Source: Cenococcum geophilum 1.58
Lineage: Eukaryota > Ascomycota > Dothideomycetes > Gloniales > Gloniaceae
NCBI GenBank assembly: GCA_001692895.1
Contig: KV748222.1
Span: forward strand, 278,683-342,682
Reading direction: 5' to 3'
Length of the DNA: 64,000 bases
Below are positions 45,560 through 58,611 of this stretch, piece by piece (position 1 is the stretch's first letter; each line of letters starts with the position of its first letter). The notes below the pieces were generated by a model that worked only from the letters and a program-made list of their open reading frames with translations, was not told where the DNA came from and did no database searches. A program made the translations under genes and the position numbers.

Positions 45560-47050
45560 AGTATTTAATTAGAGCGTATATAAAACTATACCGTAATGTA
45601 GGTATATTATTTAAAGCTATTCCTACTGGTATATCTATATATTGCACAGATTATTTAGAGAAGAATACTTCTTAGTAAAAAGACGTAAGCTTTTTAAGGA
45701 AAATTAGAAGTAGAGAATAGCAAATTAACCGTTAAGCTTAATTATTAGCGGGATTAAGCAATTAAAGAGTCTAAATTAAAAGGACACGTAGAGGAGGAAG
45801 TAAATAAACTAAAACCTATACTCTAGGCAGCCTAAGCTAATATTTAATAAATATAACAGATAATAAACGATTAGGCGCAGATTATAGATTATTTTAGAAA
45901 ATTTGCAATTAGCTCTTACTAGGCTATATAGGAAGTAAAGTCTAAGTTAGAGTTTACACCCCTACCTAACTAGCAAGGCCTAGGGTTAAATCGATTTCTT
46001 ATACTAAATTAAGTATAAGTTAGCGTAGTAACAGCTTAGCAAGTACATAGAATAAGTCTTAAATTTATTTATATCTTAAGTGGCTATATTGCTGCGTTAT
46101 ATTAGGTTTTTTTTACGTAGCGGTTTTTATTAGCCGCTTTTTATAGAAACCTCAATTAAAATAGCCGATAGAGCGTTATATACTAAGCCGCGCAACGGAC
46201 TCTTATAAAAGTCTTTAAGCTCTTGTTAGTTCTCTTAATAATACTAAAGGCTATACTTTCTAAAGTCGGATTTAGAAGTTAGGAGAAGTTTTAATAACGG
46301 CCGCGATAGTGGAATTATTAGTAGGATGCTTAAAGATAGGATAGGCTAGAATATAGGCTCCTAGACCTAGTTAGAAAAAACGTTAGAGGTAGCTATAGTA
46401 ACCAGATATACTATGACTATTATTATAATTTTTAATAATATTAATAGGTGGAGTTTACCTGCCTAATTTGCACTTAAGATAGCTACGGCCGCCGGGTATA
46501 CTAAAGTTAAGGGGGCACTAAGGACAGTGCTATTTTTAAAATAGGTATTAAATAACAAGTTAATATATATGTTTTATATATCTAATCTTTTATCTAAAAT
46601 TTACGAGCTATATAAGGTAGCTCTTATATTGTAAATATATAGATAGAATATTATATAAACCAAAACTATAAGAATAGAATATATAAAAATCGGTCTTTAT
46701 TAGTCTAATAATATTAAATCCACAATTTCTAAGGTTAAATACTCTTTTAGTATAATATAACTGTATAAACTAATAGGATAGTTAAGCATAAAGCCTAGAG
46801 GCTACTATCTTAAACGTAGATCAATCTTATCCTTATTAATCGCATCTTTATTTCCTAAAATCTTAGTTTTAAAGGCTATATTTAATTTACAGAGGTCTAA
46901 GCTAGGAAGACTCTAAGAACTCTTATTACTTATAACGCTTATACTATAAGGTGGTATAGAGATAGTTTTAAACGCTAGAGTAGGGTATAGACCTACGCTT
47001 TTGCTCCGCAGGTTATTAAATTAGGAAGGGTGCCACTTAATAAAATGTAT
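45560..47050 (+). pseudogene. Possible decayed coding region with a coiled-coil-like start
   Basis: A plus-strand frame begins with KLYRNVGILFKAIPTGISIY (about 45580) and enters a charged helical region with ESKLKGHVEEEVNKLKPIL (about 45770-45826), then IINDQ-like and VKSKLEFTPLPN (about 45930-45970). Readability on both strands from 46300 to 47050 is similar, so the 3' part is uncertain. No domain was named. Confidence 0.28.
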
Positions 47051-47389
47051 AAAATCTATTCCTACCTACTTTTTTTTATCCAGGGATTCTAACCTCCGTT
47101 TACTTAGGCCTTAACTTATATTATTCCTCTTATATTTTTAAACTATCTTAATCTCGTCTTTAAGGTCGCCTTCTACCTTATCCTCTTTAAGATAATCTCT
47201 ATTCCCGCGACGGTTTAAAACATACCGCCAAAAACTATAAAAATCGCTTAGATAATAGCGATATAACGCTACACTGTTTAAGGTCTTACACCGGTTATCC
47301 GGGTAGGGAAAGGGCTAGGTACGGTTATTAATATAGGTCTCCATATAATCCTATAACTTAATACTCCTTATCTACTACCGCATTCTTAA

Positions 47390-49650
47390 TAATACTAAAA
47401 GTCCAGTATTATAGAGGCAGAAGGTATAGTACCCAGCATAAATAAGGGTATGTTAATATATTATAATCTTACACCTAAACAACTTTATAGATATAAGATA
47501 ATTTCAGTAGTATATCTCCTATTTTTACTTGTTACTAAACTATTTAAAGCATAGAAAGTAATAAATTAGCTTATATTCCTTTCGGCTAAGCCTTATAGCA
47601 AATTCCCTATAGCGGCAACCGTAAATATAACTGCTTTATTACGGTTTTTAAAGACTATACTAATTAGTATTATAGTAGAGCTTTAGGTAGTAGATAGTGG
47701 TAACCTTTATATATACTTACCGCAGCCTTTAATCGGACACTTTTTATTAATTAGCTCTTCTCCTAGTCGGTAAATAACTTATAGGTCTCGCTTATACAAA
47801 AAAAGAAGATCTTTAACTACCCTTAGCTTTTCTTTCTTTAATAATACTTTTATAGATTTCCACATTTTAGTAATACGGGCACGCTCTAGTATAACTCTAA
47901 AGATATCCCTAATAATATTAGTCTTAGTAGGATCTTTTAGAAGCTTTTTCCCTTAAGATAAAATCTTTTAATCCCTTCTCCTATATATTTAGTCCTATTA
48001 GTACTAATAACAAGCTTCTTCCCTAATCTATTTATAACAAAGTCTAAGCTCCGATTTTATATTAGAGATTTTGCTCTTATCAGCACCGCTTAGTTTTAGC
48101 TATTAGGCTTTTCTCTCTAGCCCTATAAGTTCCGGATTATACGAAATAAATTCTTTTATTTTAGCTAGCAGAATAATTAAAAGACCCCGTTCTTAGTACC
48201 TCCTAGCGCCCTAAAGATATTTAATATGCCGAGTTTTAGCTAGCTTATCCAAATATGCTACTATTACATTTACTACTATAACATTGGCGATATAAGCCTT
48301 GCTATAAATTTTAGGGTCTCTCTAATTTAAAAGCTATAACTATTTAGCCTTGGTTACCATTTCTAAAGAAATAGTTAGTAAATTAAATATAGGTAATTAG
48401 CGCGAATGTAATAAAAGAAAGGATCTAACTAGATATTAACTTACTGTTAACTTTATTTGCTAAACCTTAATATATTAAGTAAATAGTAATACGCCTAAAG
48501 AACCCTAAGTTCTCTAAGGCTAGTCGCAATAGTTTATAAAAGACCATATTATTAAATAGCGCGTCCTTAGAAATGCATCTATTTATAAAGATTATCCATA
48601 TTACCGGTTTCTCTAAGGCCTTTTCTTTTTATTAAAAAACTACCTTATCCTTACTAGAGATAATCTCTTACTCCTATAAATTTACTAGAGAATTATACCT
48701 AAAGAGCATATTGTCTATAAAAGCGAGTACTAAAAGGAATAGCGCGGCGGTAAATTTAAGGACTTTATTCTCTATAAATGGAATTCCAAACCTAAGTGGC
48801 CCTATTATTAGCTTACTTACTAAAATAAGTAGAGTAGCTAGGAAGTATAGTACTTTATAAATTTCGAATCTTAATTGTTTTTTATAAAACGCTAATTAAG
48901 TTAATAATTTATAACCTAGCCATCCGGAACGCGCTAAAGAAAAATTTTAATATCCTAAAAAGTTAGATATAGCTCAAAATTAATACTAGATATTACCTAC
49001 TTTATAGCGTATACCTCTATTTTTCTATAATAGCTTAGGAATAAAAGCGCTAATTCTTGCTCCAGAAAAATAGAAACTTAAAATAGCGAACGTAAGCTAA
49101 ATTCTATAGCGTTTATAGATAAATTTAGGATTATCTATAGCCTATATAGAGTTAAGGAGGTCGATAAGATTCTGCTTTATAAAATTATGTTTTAGCCTTT
49201 TTATATACTTAATAGTGCCATTTTTAATAAGAGTGTTATAGATCTACTAGTAGTATTATAAGTTAGCAACATTATCTCGTAAATACTATAAGAGACACTT
49301 ATATAAAAAAACATTACTCCTATCCTATATATTAAATTTTAGTATTAGTAAGCCGCTTAAAGCCACTAAAAAATCTTTCCGTAAAATTTAACACTAATAA
49401 TTGGATAGGGTTAAGAGAAATTTATCCTTTTAAGGTTTTAATATAGAAGTGAATAAAATCTTTAACGGTTGCTAGGTTAGGAGCTTACGCTCCTTTAGTA
49501 AGGCACTCCCCCTTATTATTACTATCCGCTACTATCCATCTATTTTCCCAAAGTTAGTATAGTTCTTAAATATATTTTATAGTCTACCTACTTCTTATAT
49601 AGGATTAAAGCCCAGTCTTAAAGTTCTTTGGTTACTTTAACGTATTTATT
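47390..49650 (-). pseudogene. DUF3435 tyrosine recombinase relic (Starship captain-like)
   Basis: The minus strand is a nearly full-length, collinear DUF3435 fossil. N-terminal: LWENRWIVADSNNKGE (about 49550) and APNLATVKDFIHFYIKTLKG (about 49480-49420). Catalytic core: FYFSGARISAFIP (about 49065-49025), where SGAR is the conserved arginine box of tyrosine recombinases, then RYKVG and FLLVLAFIDNMLFRYNSL (about 48745-48690). The RRG-type box survives as RRITIYLIYQGLANKVNS (about 48505-48450). C-terminal: DPKIYSKAYIANVIVVNVIV (about 48325-48265), SYNPELIGLERKA (about 48145) and a Cys-bearing EELINKKCPIKGC (about 47755-47715). Stops fall at Gln/Trp positions (RIP), and the His/Tyr boxes are degraded. 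In Starships the captain is the first gene at the 5' end and reads into the element, which here would extend toward lower coordinates. Orphan DUF3435 genes are also common in repeats. Confidence 0.85.
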
Positions 49651-50261
49651 TTTATTCTTTACAAAATCCTTCTCTTAGTAAGCTCCCCTTTAGTAGCTAT
49701 TAGCTATAGCGCATACCTAGCGCTTATAGGCGGTAGGTTTTTATTTAGCTATAAATAGCTAAGGCTATAGTTATACAACGTAATATAAACTAGAATATAA
49801 AAGGATTATTAATAAAGATTATGTAAAAAGTAATAGAGAGGAGTAAAGAGAGCTAGAGGCTATTTATAACATTTTAAGGGGAAAGACAGGAAAGTTATAG
49901 ACTCCCTTCTTTAGGATCCTTTCCTTTATGGTCCAAATTAGTGCTTTAAAAGGAGGTTAGTTTAGGCTATAGGGTAAGGCTAGGTAATAGCGAGTAGGTA
50001 ATAGGTAAGTAACTATATAATAAGTTGCATATAAGTAAGCGAGGGTAAGTAAGAGTAAGCATTATTACCTATACTTAGTATCGCATCACCTAACTTACCC
50101 GGCTCACCCCGTTAAAGCGGCACTGCCCTATTTTTAGTAGTATCTAAGGTCTTATAGAAAAACCATACTTTAAGACACCTAGGTAGCCACCTTATTTTTT
50201 ACCCTTTCTTATATCCTCCTTACTAAGAAAGACACTAAAATAATAGCTAGTAGATAACCGT

Positions 50262-50875
50262 CGCCAAAACTAAACGGCCGTTGCTAGAGCTAGACAACTA
50301 TTGCTGGAGCTAAACAACCGTCGCTAAAGCTAAATAACCGCCGTTAGAGCTAGACAACCGTCGCTAAAGCTAGACGGCCGTTGCTAAAGCTAAATAACTA
50401 TTACTAGAGCTAGACGACCGTTGTTAAAGCTAGATAACTATTATTAGAGCTAGACGATTGTCATTAGAGCTAGATAACTATTATTAAAGCTAGACAACCA
50501 TCGTTAGAGCTAGATAACCGTTGTTAGAGCTAGACGACTATTATTAGAGCTAGATAACTATTATTAAAGCTAGATAACCGTTATTAGAGCTAGATAATTA
50601 TTGTTAAAGCTAGACAATTGTCATTAGAGCTAGATAACCGTCGCTAAAGCTAGATAACCGTTATTAAAGCTAAACGGCCGTCGCCAGAGCTAGATAACTA
50701 TCGTTAAAGCTAGATAACCGTCGCTAGAGCTAGACAGCCGTTGCTAAAGCTAGATAACTGTCGCTAGAGCTAGACAACCGTCGCTAAAGCTAAACAACCG
50801 TTGTTAGAGTTAGATAATTGTTATTAGAGCTAGATAACTGTCGCTAGAGCTATATAATCGCTACTAGAGCTATAT
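50262..50875. repeat. Minisatellite, 20-bp unit, about 30 copies
   Basis: The unit is close to ccgttgctagagctagacaa, with frequent C/T and G/A variants. It is the RIP-altered counterpart of the array at 59060-59640 in inverted orientation. Confidence 0.92.
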
Positions 50876-50937
50876 AATAACTATTTAAATAACTAGCTAG
50901 CGAACATAATAAATAATTTAATTAATTAATTAAATTA

Positions 50938-51135
50938 AGGTAATATAGACAGGTAGGCATAAATAGGTAAGTATAGACAGGTAGGTATAAATAGGTAAGT
51001 ATAAATAGGTAGGTATAGAGAGACAGATAGATAGATAGATAGGTAGGTAAGCAGGCAGGCAGGTAGGTAGATAGGTAGGTAGGTAGGTAAATAGGCAGGT
51101 AGGTAGGTAGGTAGGCAGGTAGGTAAGTAGGTAAG
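50938..51135. repeat. aggtaggtat/aggt-rich simple repeat
   Basis: Runs of aggtaggt, agacaggt and agatagat. It corresponds in inverted sense to the ctacctat array at 58612-59020. The frame at 50930-51142 is simply its translation. Confidence 0.9.
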
Positions 51136-51140
51136 TAAAC

Positions 51141-51584
51141 AATTTAGAGCCTTTATAAGAGGCTTCCCTCTTAACGCCTAAAGTAGATAGCTCTATATTT
51201 TATATAGTTATAATATAAATATATTTAAAAGTATATTATAGTAATCTATGGAAATATATAATAATTTATATCCCTTAATACGTTAGTTCGCGTCTATCTA
51301 TTATTAATAAGGACTGGCTAATTAAATTAACTAAATTAAATCGTCCTGCTTAGGAATATAAGGCTAGTGATATTTATATAATCTTATATAAAAATATCTA
51401 TATAGCTTATTTCTTAAAGTTTAGTCGCTTAGTATAAGGTAACTAATACTCGTTCTTTCTGTAAAACGGAATCTAATATATTTTACACCCAAAATATATC
51501 TTCGGCGCTCGCTAGTATTTTAGTATTCTACATACAAACCACACTCTAGATAGACGCTGACGTATTAAGGGATAGTTACAATTT
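51141..51584. other. AT-rich spacer, nothing recognised
   Basis: No gene or terminal repeat was identified between the two simple-repeat arrays. Confidence 0.4.
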
Positions 51585-51675
51585 ATATAGTTTATACAGT
51601 TTATATAGTTCGTATGGTTTATACAGTTTATACAGTTTGTATAGTTTGTATAGTTTATATAGTTCGTATAGTTTA
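51585..51675. repeat. 9-bp tandem repeat
   Basis: About ten units of tttatatag/tttatacag/ttcgtatag. Its flanks (51676-51888) contain no recognised gene. Confidence 0.8.
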
Positions 51676-51888
51676 CACGCTATTTATTTATAGGGTAGCA
51701 AAAAGCTAGCATTAGTTTAATAGTTAAGCGTTTTACTGCAATTTACTAGTAGATACTACAATTTTATTACAAAACGCGCGGTTTACGCGAATCGCTAACG
51801 ACCATATATAACTACGTAAATCGCATAGTTTATAGCAAATTGCCGCAACCTGCAACAACGTGCCTAAAAAAAATCCTAATATATTAGG

Positions 51889-52653
51889 TTATATTTTGCG
51901 GTATAGGGTTTATAGTCTTTTTTAGCTTATATTTTATTTTCTATAAGTTATCTTTTCTATTTATTAGTTTAGTATAGCGTCTAATATTTCTAGCTTTCCT
52001 TTATAGCTATATAGGGCCTAAGTCCTTTATAGTTAACTTAGCTAAGCTACTACTAGCTTTCTAGGTCTTTAGTATAGGTGGCGTAGTATAGCTAGTCTAG
52101 GGGCGGTATAGTATATAGATCTATTATAGGTTAAGCTATATATCTTTCTTAAAAGCCTAGTCCCTATATATAGTATCTACCTAGTAAATAGTATTAATCT
52201 AGGGCCGTATAAGGTTTTCTATTATAATACTAATTTCTTTTATAAAAGAAGGGGTTAGTAGTAGGATTTTAGGCTAGATAAGCCGCTTACTCTATATATT
52301 AAGCTATAAGCCTAAATAGGCTAGCTATTTTCTTTTTAAGATTATATTATAGCTTCCTAGGTCTATAATAAGGAAAGGGATATTATATTACCTTTATCCG
52401 TTAATATAGAGGTAAATTCATAAGATAGTTATAATAGGTAGCCCTATCTACCTATTATACCCATAAATAGGAATTAGTTTAGATAGTTCTTTAATAGGTA
52501 TATTTAAAAAGTTAGCTAGCTTTATAGTATATTAGGTATCTATTAAGGCAAAGGTATTTACTCTAAAGTTAGCTAAAGCAGAGGTTAAAACTTAATATTT
52601 ATTGCGGAATAAAGTATAAGGGATAGTATACCTTCTTCTACTAACTAGCTGAC
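51889..52653 (-). mobile_element. Second fragment of Gypsy family A
   Basis: Collinear with 10946-11715 (for example attttgcggtatagggttta at both) and more decayed. It covers the protease-to-RT approach region. It ends abruptly at 52653, where the Gypsy D LTR begins, so it was cut by that insertion. Confidence 0.85.
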
Positions 52654-55600
52654 TATAACGGCGCTATCGCACGTTACCTACCAAATTCTGCCATATTCTG
52701 CTAACCTATAATTAGCCCGCCCAAAGCTAGCGCCTTAGCGGCTTACCTTATATATTTATTTACATCAGTCCTAGCAACCCCTTTTCCTTCTCTTTAGCTT
52801 AGTATCTTTGTAATATAGTATTCTATAAGCTTTAGTTTAGAGGCATTTATATAAGCCGTAACATTATACTAAGCTCTCCCTACCTTACCTAGGAAGGCCT
52901 TAATAATATTCCACCCTAAGGAACTTTGTCTGTAACGACGCATTAATATACTATACTTAGACACTAAAACAACTTTATATTACCTAGGAAGGCCTAAATA
53001 ATATCTTACCTTATAAGCCAAATAGGACTAGACCTATACCCCTAGAATTAAAACTAAAGCGTATAATACTAATAAACCTTAAAAAGCTAATAATAGTACC
53101 TAAAGTAAGCTTATTTAAGAGAGCTGCCTTTATCTAAGAGGAACCTAAGATCTAATTAGGATTAGAAATTAAAGATAATAATAATATTATAGACGTACGC
53201 AAGTAGATTCGCGCCCTTATAGCTAGCTAGGAAGCCAATTATCTTAAAGTAAAAAATATATAAGAGACCCTATAAGAGATCCTAGAAAGCCTTACGGCCC
53301 TATAAAATAGCCTAGCTTTCCCTTTTTAAAGCCCTAGCCAACCTATTTACTCTACTAAATATAATATACTAGGGAGTACGGATATAATAACAAAGTAATT
53401 AAAGTCCGTTAAACTTCTTAACCCTCTACTACTATCTAATAGAATAAACCCTACCTTTAAAAATTAGAGGATTTAAGTATAAGGAAAGCTTTGCGTTAAC
53501 TATAACTATTTCCTTTTTAAAGAAGCCAAAATACTCTACCTTTTTAGTTAAATCACTAGGGACGCCTAACAGCACCTTTAAGCTAAGTTTGGGGATGACT
53601 TCCCTATCTAATTTATATCTATTAATAAGATAATACGGCACCTAGTAGCTATCTATATTAACCCGAATAAAGTACGGGATGCTTATTATAACTATAATTA
53701 CCTAATAATAAAACTAAACTAATCCTTTGCCGAATTCTAAACTTAATTCCTATACCTTATAGGAGAAGGCTAGGTTTCCCTTAAGAACTACTAATTAAAC
53801 CTATATAATAAGCTAACAATCTAGCTATAAAAAAAGATTGCTGTAATCTTAAATAACCTATTAACCTATAAAAAAACTCGCAGCTTATTGCCTATTATTA
53901 GACTTAGAACTAAAGCGGATTAACACCTACCCTAATTAGTAGAAGCAACTCTATAACAACCAAAACTCGCTAGCTATACCTATAGAAGCTAGAGTAGGAA
54001 GATAAGCTATAACTACTCTTATACTAAAGGCGGTTATACCTACATACCAGCGAGCCTCGCCCAACTAGTTATATACTACGCTATTAACTAATATTTACCG
54101 CAATACTCTAATTAACCCTACCTTAGTTATGTGCTACAACTATAATAAGTAGGGTTACTTTACTTTATCCTGCCCGGAGCTAAAGGATATAGGCGATATT
54201 AAGGAAATAGAGGAAGAAGAAACGTCTAATAAGTTAGGAAAAAAAGAACCCTAGGGAAAGACTCCCCCTTAGGGTATCCTATTAATCTTAAAGAGATTAA
54301 TCTTAGTTAGTTAATAGGTAGAAAGCATTTTACGGTTCTATATATAGTATCTTAAAATGGATATAGAGTTAATATAACCGCCCTTATCAATACTAGAGTA
54401 AATAGCTTCGCCTTTATAAATACTACCTATATAAATAATATTACTAAGTTTTTAAATACAGAAGCTATCTAACTAGAGAAGCCTATTTAAGTAAAAGGCT
54501 ATAATAGCTAAGCCGGTTAGCCTGTTACCTATATTTTAAAGTTATATATTACTTTTAACGGACGACGCTAATATAGTATCCCCTTTTATATCCTAGACCT
54601 AGAGTCCTATAATATAATCCTTAGACGGAAATAGATGTCCTATTTTAATATTTAGTTAAACGTATAATAAAGATATTTTGTTTAGCCAGAGGATAGACTA
54701 AGGTTACCCTCCTTTATTAGGGAGATTTAAACCAATTATAAGATACTAGCTATAAGGGCTAACCCTATTTACTAGTAGGATGTCCGGGCCTATAACCTAG
54801 CCTTTACCTAAGAAAACGCCTGCTGTAAAGCTAGAAAGAACTCTATACTAATAAAGATACTCTTCTAAAGCGCTATATTTAAAGAGGACTCTATATATNN
54901 AAGTNGNATANATAGTAANNTAGATAATNTTTAAATNGNATAGATNTAACTGGTATAGAAAAGAANGTATTAATAGGATATAAGGGATAACCTTTAAAAG
55001 ATATAATAGGAGCTAAAAGGAGTAATAATAACGCTAGTACCTTAGAAGTCCCTAAAGTTATATACGCCCCTATTATTAGGTAACCCCCCTACTATAAATA
55101 TTACTATAATTAGTATTATAGTATTCTACTTTAATATATACCAGAAGGACAATAAGGTCTTTATAGTAAGCCTATATAAAATTAACTAAATTATTAATAA
55201 TAAAGAGGAAAGGCTAGCTAAGGAAACTAATAAGGAACTAGTTAAACGCCTTCTTTTTACTATTTATATAGACTATAAGGATACATTCTTAAAGGCGGCC
55301 TTAGATAAGTTACCCCCCTACTAGACATATAATTATAAAATTTAATTAGAAGCCAATAACTCGCTAGGCTATAGCCCCCTCTACTATTAATTAATAGATA
55401 AGCTAAAAGTAATAAAGTAGTACTTAATTAACAACCTGGATAAAGGGTTTATTAAGCTAAGTTAAGCCCCTTTTACTTCCCCTATTCTATTTATAAAAAA
55501 GCCTAATAAAGGCCTTTATTTTTATATTAACTATTAAAAGCTAAACGCTATTACTTAAAAGGACCGGTATCTTATTCCTTTAATTAATAAGACCCTTATA

Positions 55601-56242
55601 TATCTAAGCTAGGTAAAGATCTTTACCAAACTTAATATCCGCTAAGCTTTTTATTAAATTAGAATAGACCTTATATCTAAAGATTTAATAATGTTCCGTA
55701 CCTATTATAGTTCCTATAAATATAAAGTTCTTCCTTTTAGACTAATAAACGGACTGGCTATATACTAAAGGTATATAAATAACGTTGTTTTTAATTACTT
55801 TAATAAATTCTGCATGGCATACCTAGACGACATTTTTATATACTTAGATGACAAACTTAAGTATTAAGTTTATATTAAGAAGGTTTTAGAGAGATTACAG
55901 AACGCAGGCTTATAAGTTAATATTAAGAAATATAAGTTTAGGGTAAAACGTATAAAATGCCTTAGTTTATTATAACTATAAAAGAAATTAAGGTTAACCC
56001 TAAGAAGGTAGAGGCAATCTATAACTAGAAGCCCCCTTATATAGTAAAAGGAATCTAATCCTTTTTTGGCTTTTATAACTTTTACTACTAGTTTATCTAT
56101 AACTATAGGATTATAATAAAACCTCTTATATAACTAACTAGGAAGGATATGCCTTTTGTCTTTAATAATAGCTATATAAAAGCCTTTAAAGAGATAAAGG
56201 ATCGGCTTATCTCTTCCCTAATTCTTTATTACTATAACTTAG
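52654..56242 (+). mobile_element. Gypsy-type LTR retrotransposon (family D), truncated by a nested insertion
   Basis: The 5' LTR is 52654-52863 (tataacggcgct...taagccgtaaca) and matches the solo LTR at 17226-17428. The internal plus strand shows Gag (about 53040-54250), a zinc-knuckle region with GYFTLSCPEL (about 54150-54180), protease-like sequence (about 54340-54450) and RT. Visible RT parts are NNLDKGFIKLS (about 55430), SPILFIKKPNKGLYFYINY (about 55480-55535) and the catalytic AYLDDIFIY (about 55820-55846). It stops at 56242 in the RNase-H approach, where the LTR of Gypsy C copy 2 begins. The remainder is not in the window. Many breaks, and ambiguous bases cluster at 54899-54965. Confidence 0.88.
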
Positions 56243-56665
56243 TGTTACGGACGCTTTAAGTACGATGTTACGACTACTTAGAGAGGAGTTGGAAGAAGCT
56301 AGTTAGTTAATTCGGGCACGGTCCAGGATAGAACTAGTAGAGCTATATAACGAGGAATAATAACTAAGGTTATATAATATGCTACGTATTAAACGAGAGG
56401 AATGGGAGGAACTTACGTACCTTATATATAAGACGTATATTATATACAAGAAGGATTTTATAGGAGTACGGTTGTGTATTTAAGGACCCTTAGTCCCTAC
56501 CTAGATAGTTCCTTCCTTATAGTAATTCTTAGAATATAATTAGAGTTAATCTGTTAGGCAACCACTTTACTAGTTATTATTACATTATCGACTTTAATTT
56601 ATATTACCTATACACCTAGCCCATTAATAAGCCTATCGTAATTCCTGCTATAAGGTTCCGTTATA
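56243..56665 (+). repeat. 5' LTR of Gypsy C copy 2
   Basis: 423 bp, the reverse complement of both LTRs of copy 1 apart from RIP-type differences. It sits inside Gypsy D at 56242/56243. Confidence 0.92.
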
Positions 56666-58611
56666 TAATCACTACCTAGTTACAGTATTAAATATAGAAA
56701 GTCGAATAATATACCACCAAAAGCACCAGCTACGACGCTATTAACGGCGGCAACTACTTTAAGGTTAGGTAACGACACTAGTATAGTAAACACTAACTTA
56801 TAGCAACCTATAACGGTTAGACAGCTATAAGAAATAGTTGACTAGCTAATAGAAAATAATGCGATATTAGAAAATAGGATTAATGGGATAGGCGCAGCAA
56901 AGATTAAGTTACTATTAATTAAAAGGTACTTAGGAGAGAGATTAAAACTTAAAGGATTCCTTACGCAAATGCTCTTTAAGGTTACGTAAAAAGGAGTAAA
57001 GCTGCTAACACCTATAGATTAAATAGCATATACGGGACTATTCCTATTAGAAAGGGCACTTAAGTAGTTTAAGCCTTACCTTACAGAGATATAAGCGAAT
57101 GGTATAATAACTACTAATTAAGAAGTATGGTTTATATTTATAAGCTAGGAAGGGTTTACGGAGCGACTTATATAGATGTTTAGAGACCTAAAAGCGGTAA
57201 CCATAGTAAAAAGAAAACTTTAAGATATTACGTAATAAACCTTAGTAATTAAGTATATAACGTAGTTCTAAACGCTAGCAATATAAGTAGAGTGGAATAA
57301 TAAGGCGCTTATAGCACAGTATAAGTAAGGACTTAAGGCTAAAGTCTAGGATATAATTATTTTAATAGAAGATGCGGATACCCTAAGGGAACTAATAGAT
57401 TAAGTAATTAAGATTAACAATTGGATCTACTAAAGAGAGTAGGCTAAGAGAGGCTAGGATAGAGTTTTATAGTTATATAAGGCGTAGAGTACACAATAAC
57501 TAAAGCTAAGTTAAAAACTATAGTATAGCGCAGAGCTAATAGACCTAAGTGGTACTAGAGAAGCCTATAAGAGATAAAGTAAAAAACTATAGAAACCTAG
57601 AGGATAAGGATTAAGTAATTAAAGGTCTAAGGAGCAGAGGCTAAATTAGGGATCTTAGTAGTAGAAGATATTTAGGCGGACTCTATAGCAAGAAAAATGG
57701 TTTAAAGAGGGAGCTTGCATAAATTGCGGAAAACAAGGTTATTATATTAAAGACTGTAAAAGTGGTTAAAGTTACTACGCAGTAAAAGGAACGAGACTAG
57801 TAGACGATATATACGTACAAAGGGACGATAATATACTGCGAGGAATAAAAGAATGTTTAATTAAAAGTTTTGCGTTTTATTATAATAACGTATACTAAAT
57901 TTATAAGGACGCTAAGTATAGCGTAAGCTATTGGCCATAAAAGCTAAGTTTATTAAAATGTTGAGGAACTAATAAACTAGTTCGCAGATCGGACATTAAG
58001 GACGATGACTTTAATGTAGGCGAAACATTTTATAACGATAAGGTAATAGAAGCGGCTTACTAGGAGCACGTAGACCTTAAAGATATTATACCAGAGGCAG
58101 AGGATGATTTCACTATAGAGTAGGGAACATTAGTAGGGATTAAGACCCCACTAAATACGATATCTATCACTTTATAAGACGTAAGAGAAGTAGGATAGTA
58201 AGCTACTTCGGCACTTAATAAAGGCAAAAGGCTAAAAGCTTAAGATTCTTAAGATAAGATAAGAGATGACTAAGATTCTTAAGACGAGATAAGGTAAGCT
58301 TAGGGACCTATAATAGACGCATCGGCAAAATATAGTACCCTTTCAATGGCCTCAATGGTTGGTGGTTGACGCAATTAGCGCGCAGTTGAGGGCATTTGGC
58401 AACTCGACCGACTAGCCTATGTCGTGTTTTTTTGACACGCAGCCTACGCGCAACCTGCCAGTAATCTGCGCATTTGGCAACCATAATTATATTTACCTCT
58501 TTTATACTAATAATATATTTTAAATAAATAAAAGCTATTTTAAAGCTATTTATAAGGCTAGCAAATAAATATTATTATTTTAGATAATTTAATATAATAC
58601 AGCGATGGTTC

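Larger units (their letters stand above)
50150..51140 (-). mobile_element. Decayed, inverted partial copy of the minisatellite cassette at 58318-60725
   Basis: Read on the minus strand this gives a CTAC-rich array, then a 20-bp array (gtctagctctagcaacggtt type), then gggtaaaaaataaggtggct plus ac (50183-50204). The same order and sequences occur on the plus strand at 58610-59730, where the 20-mer is gtctggctctggcaacggtc and the spacer gggtaaaaaaataaggtggc plus tac. Differences are RIP-type. The 12-bp and 41-bp arrays of the other copy and the inverted ends were not found here, so limits are approximate. Confidence 0.72.

Noticed and set aside
50930-51142. Minus-strand 70-residue Tyr/Leu/Pro frame
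   Set aside because: Translation of an aggt/agat simple repeat.
51885-52863. Initial reading as one element with an LTR attached to the Gypsy A pol fragment
   Set aside because: The LTR at 52654-52863 is unlike the Gypsy A LTR, matches the solo LTR at 17226, and precedes a plus-strand gag, so it belongs to a separate element that cut the A fragment.
53432-53641. Minus-strand 69-residue frame
   Set aside because: Antisense to the gag region of Gypsy D.
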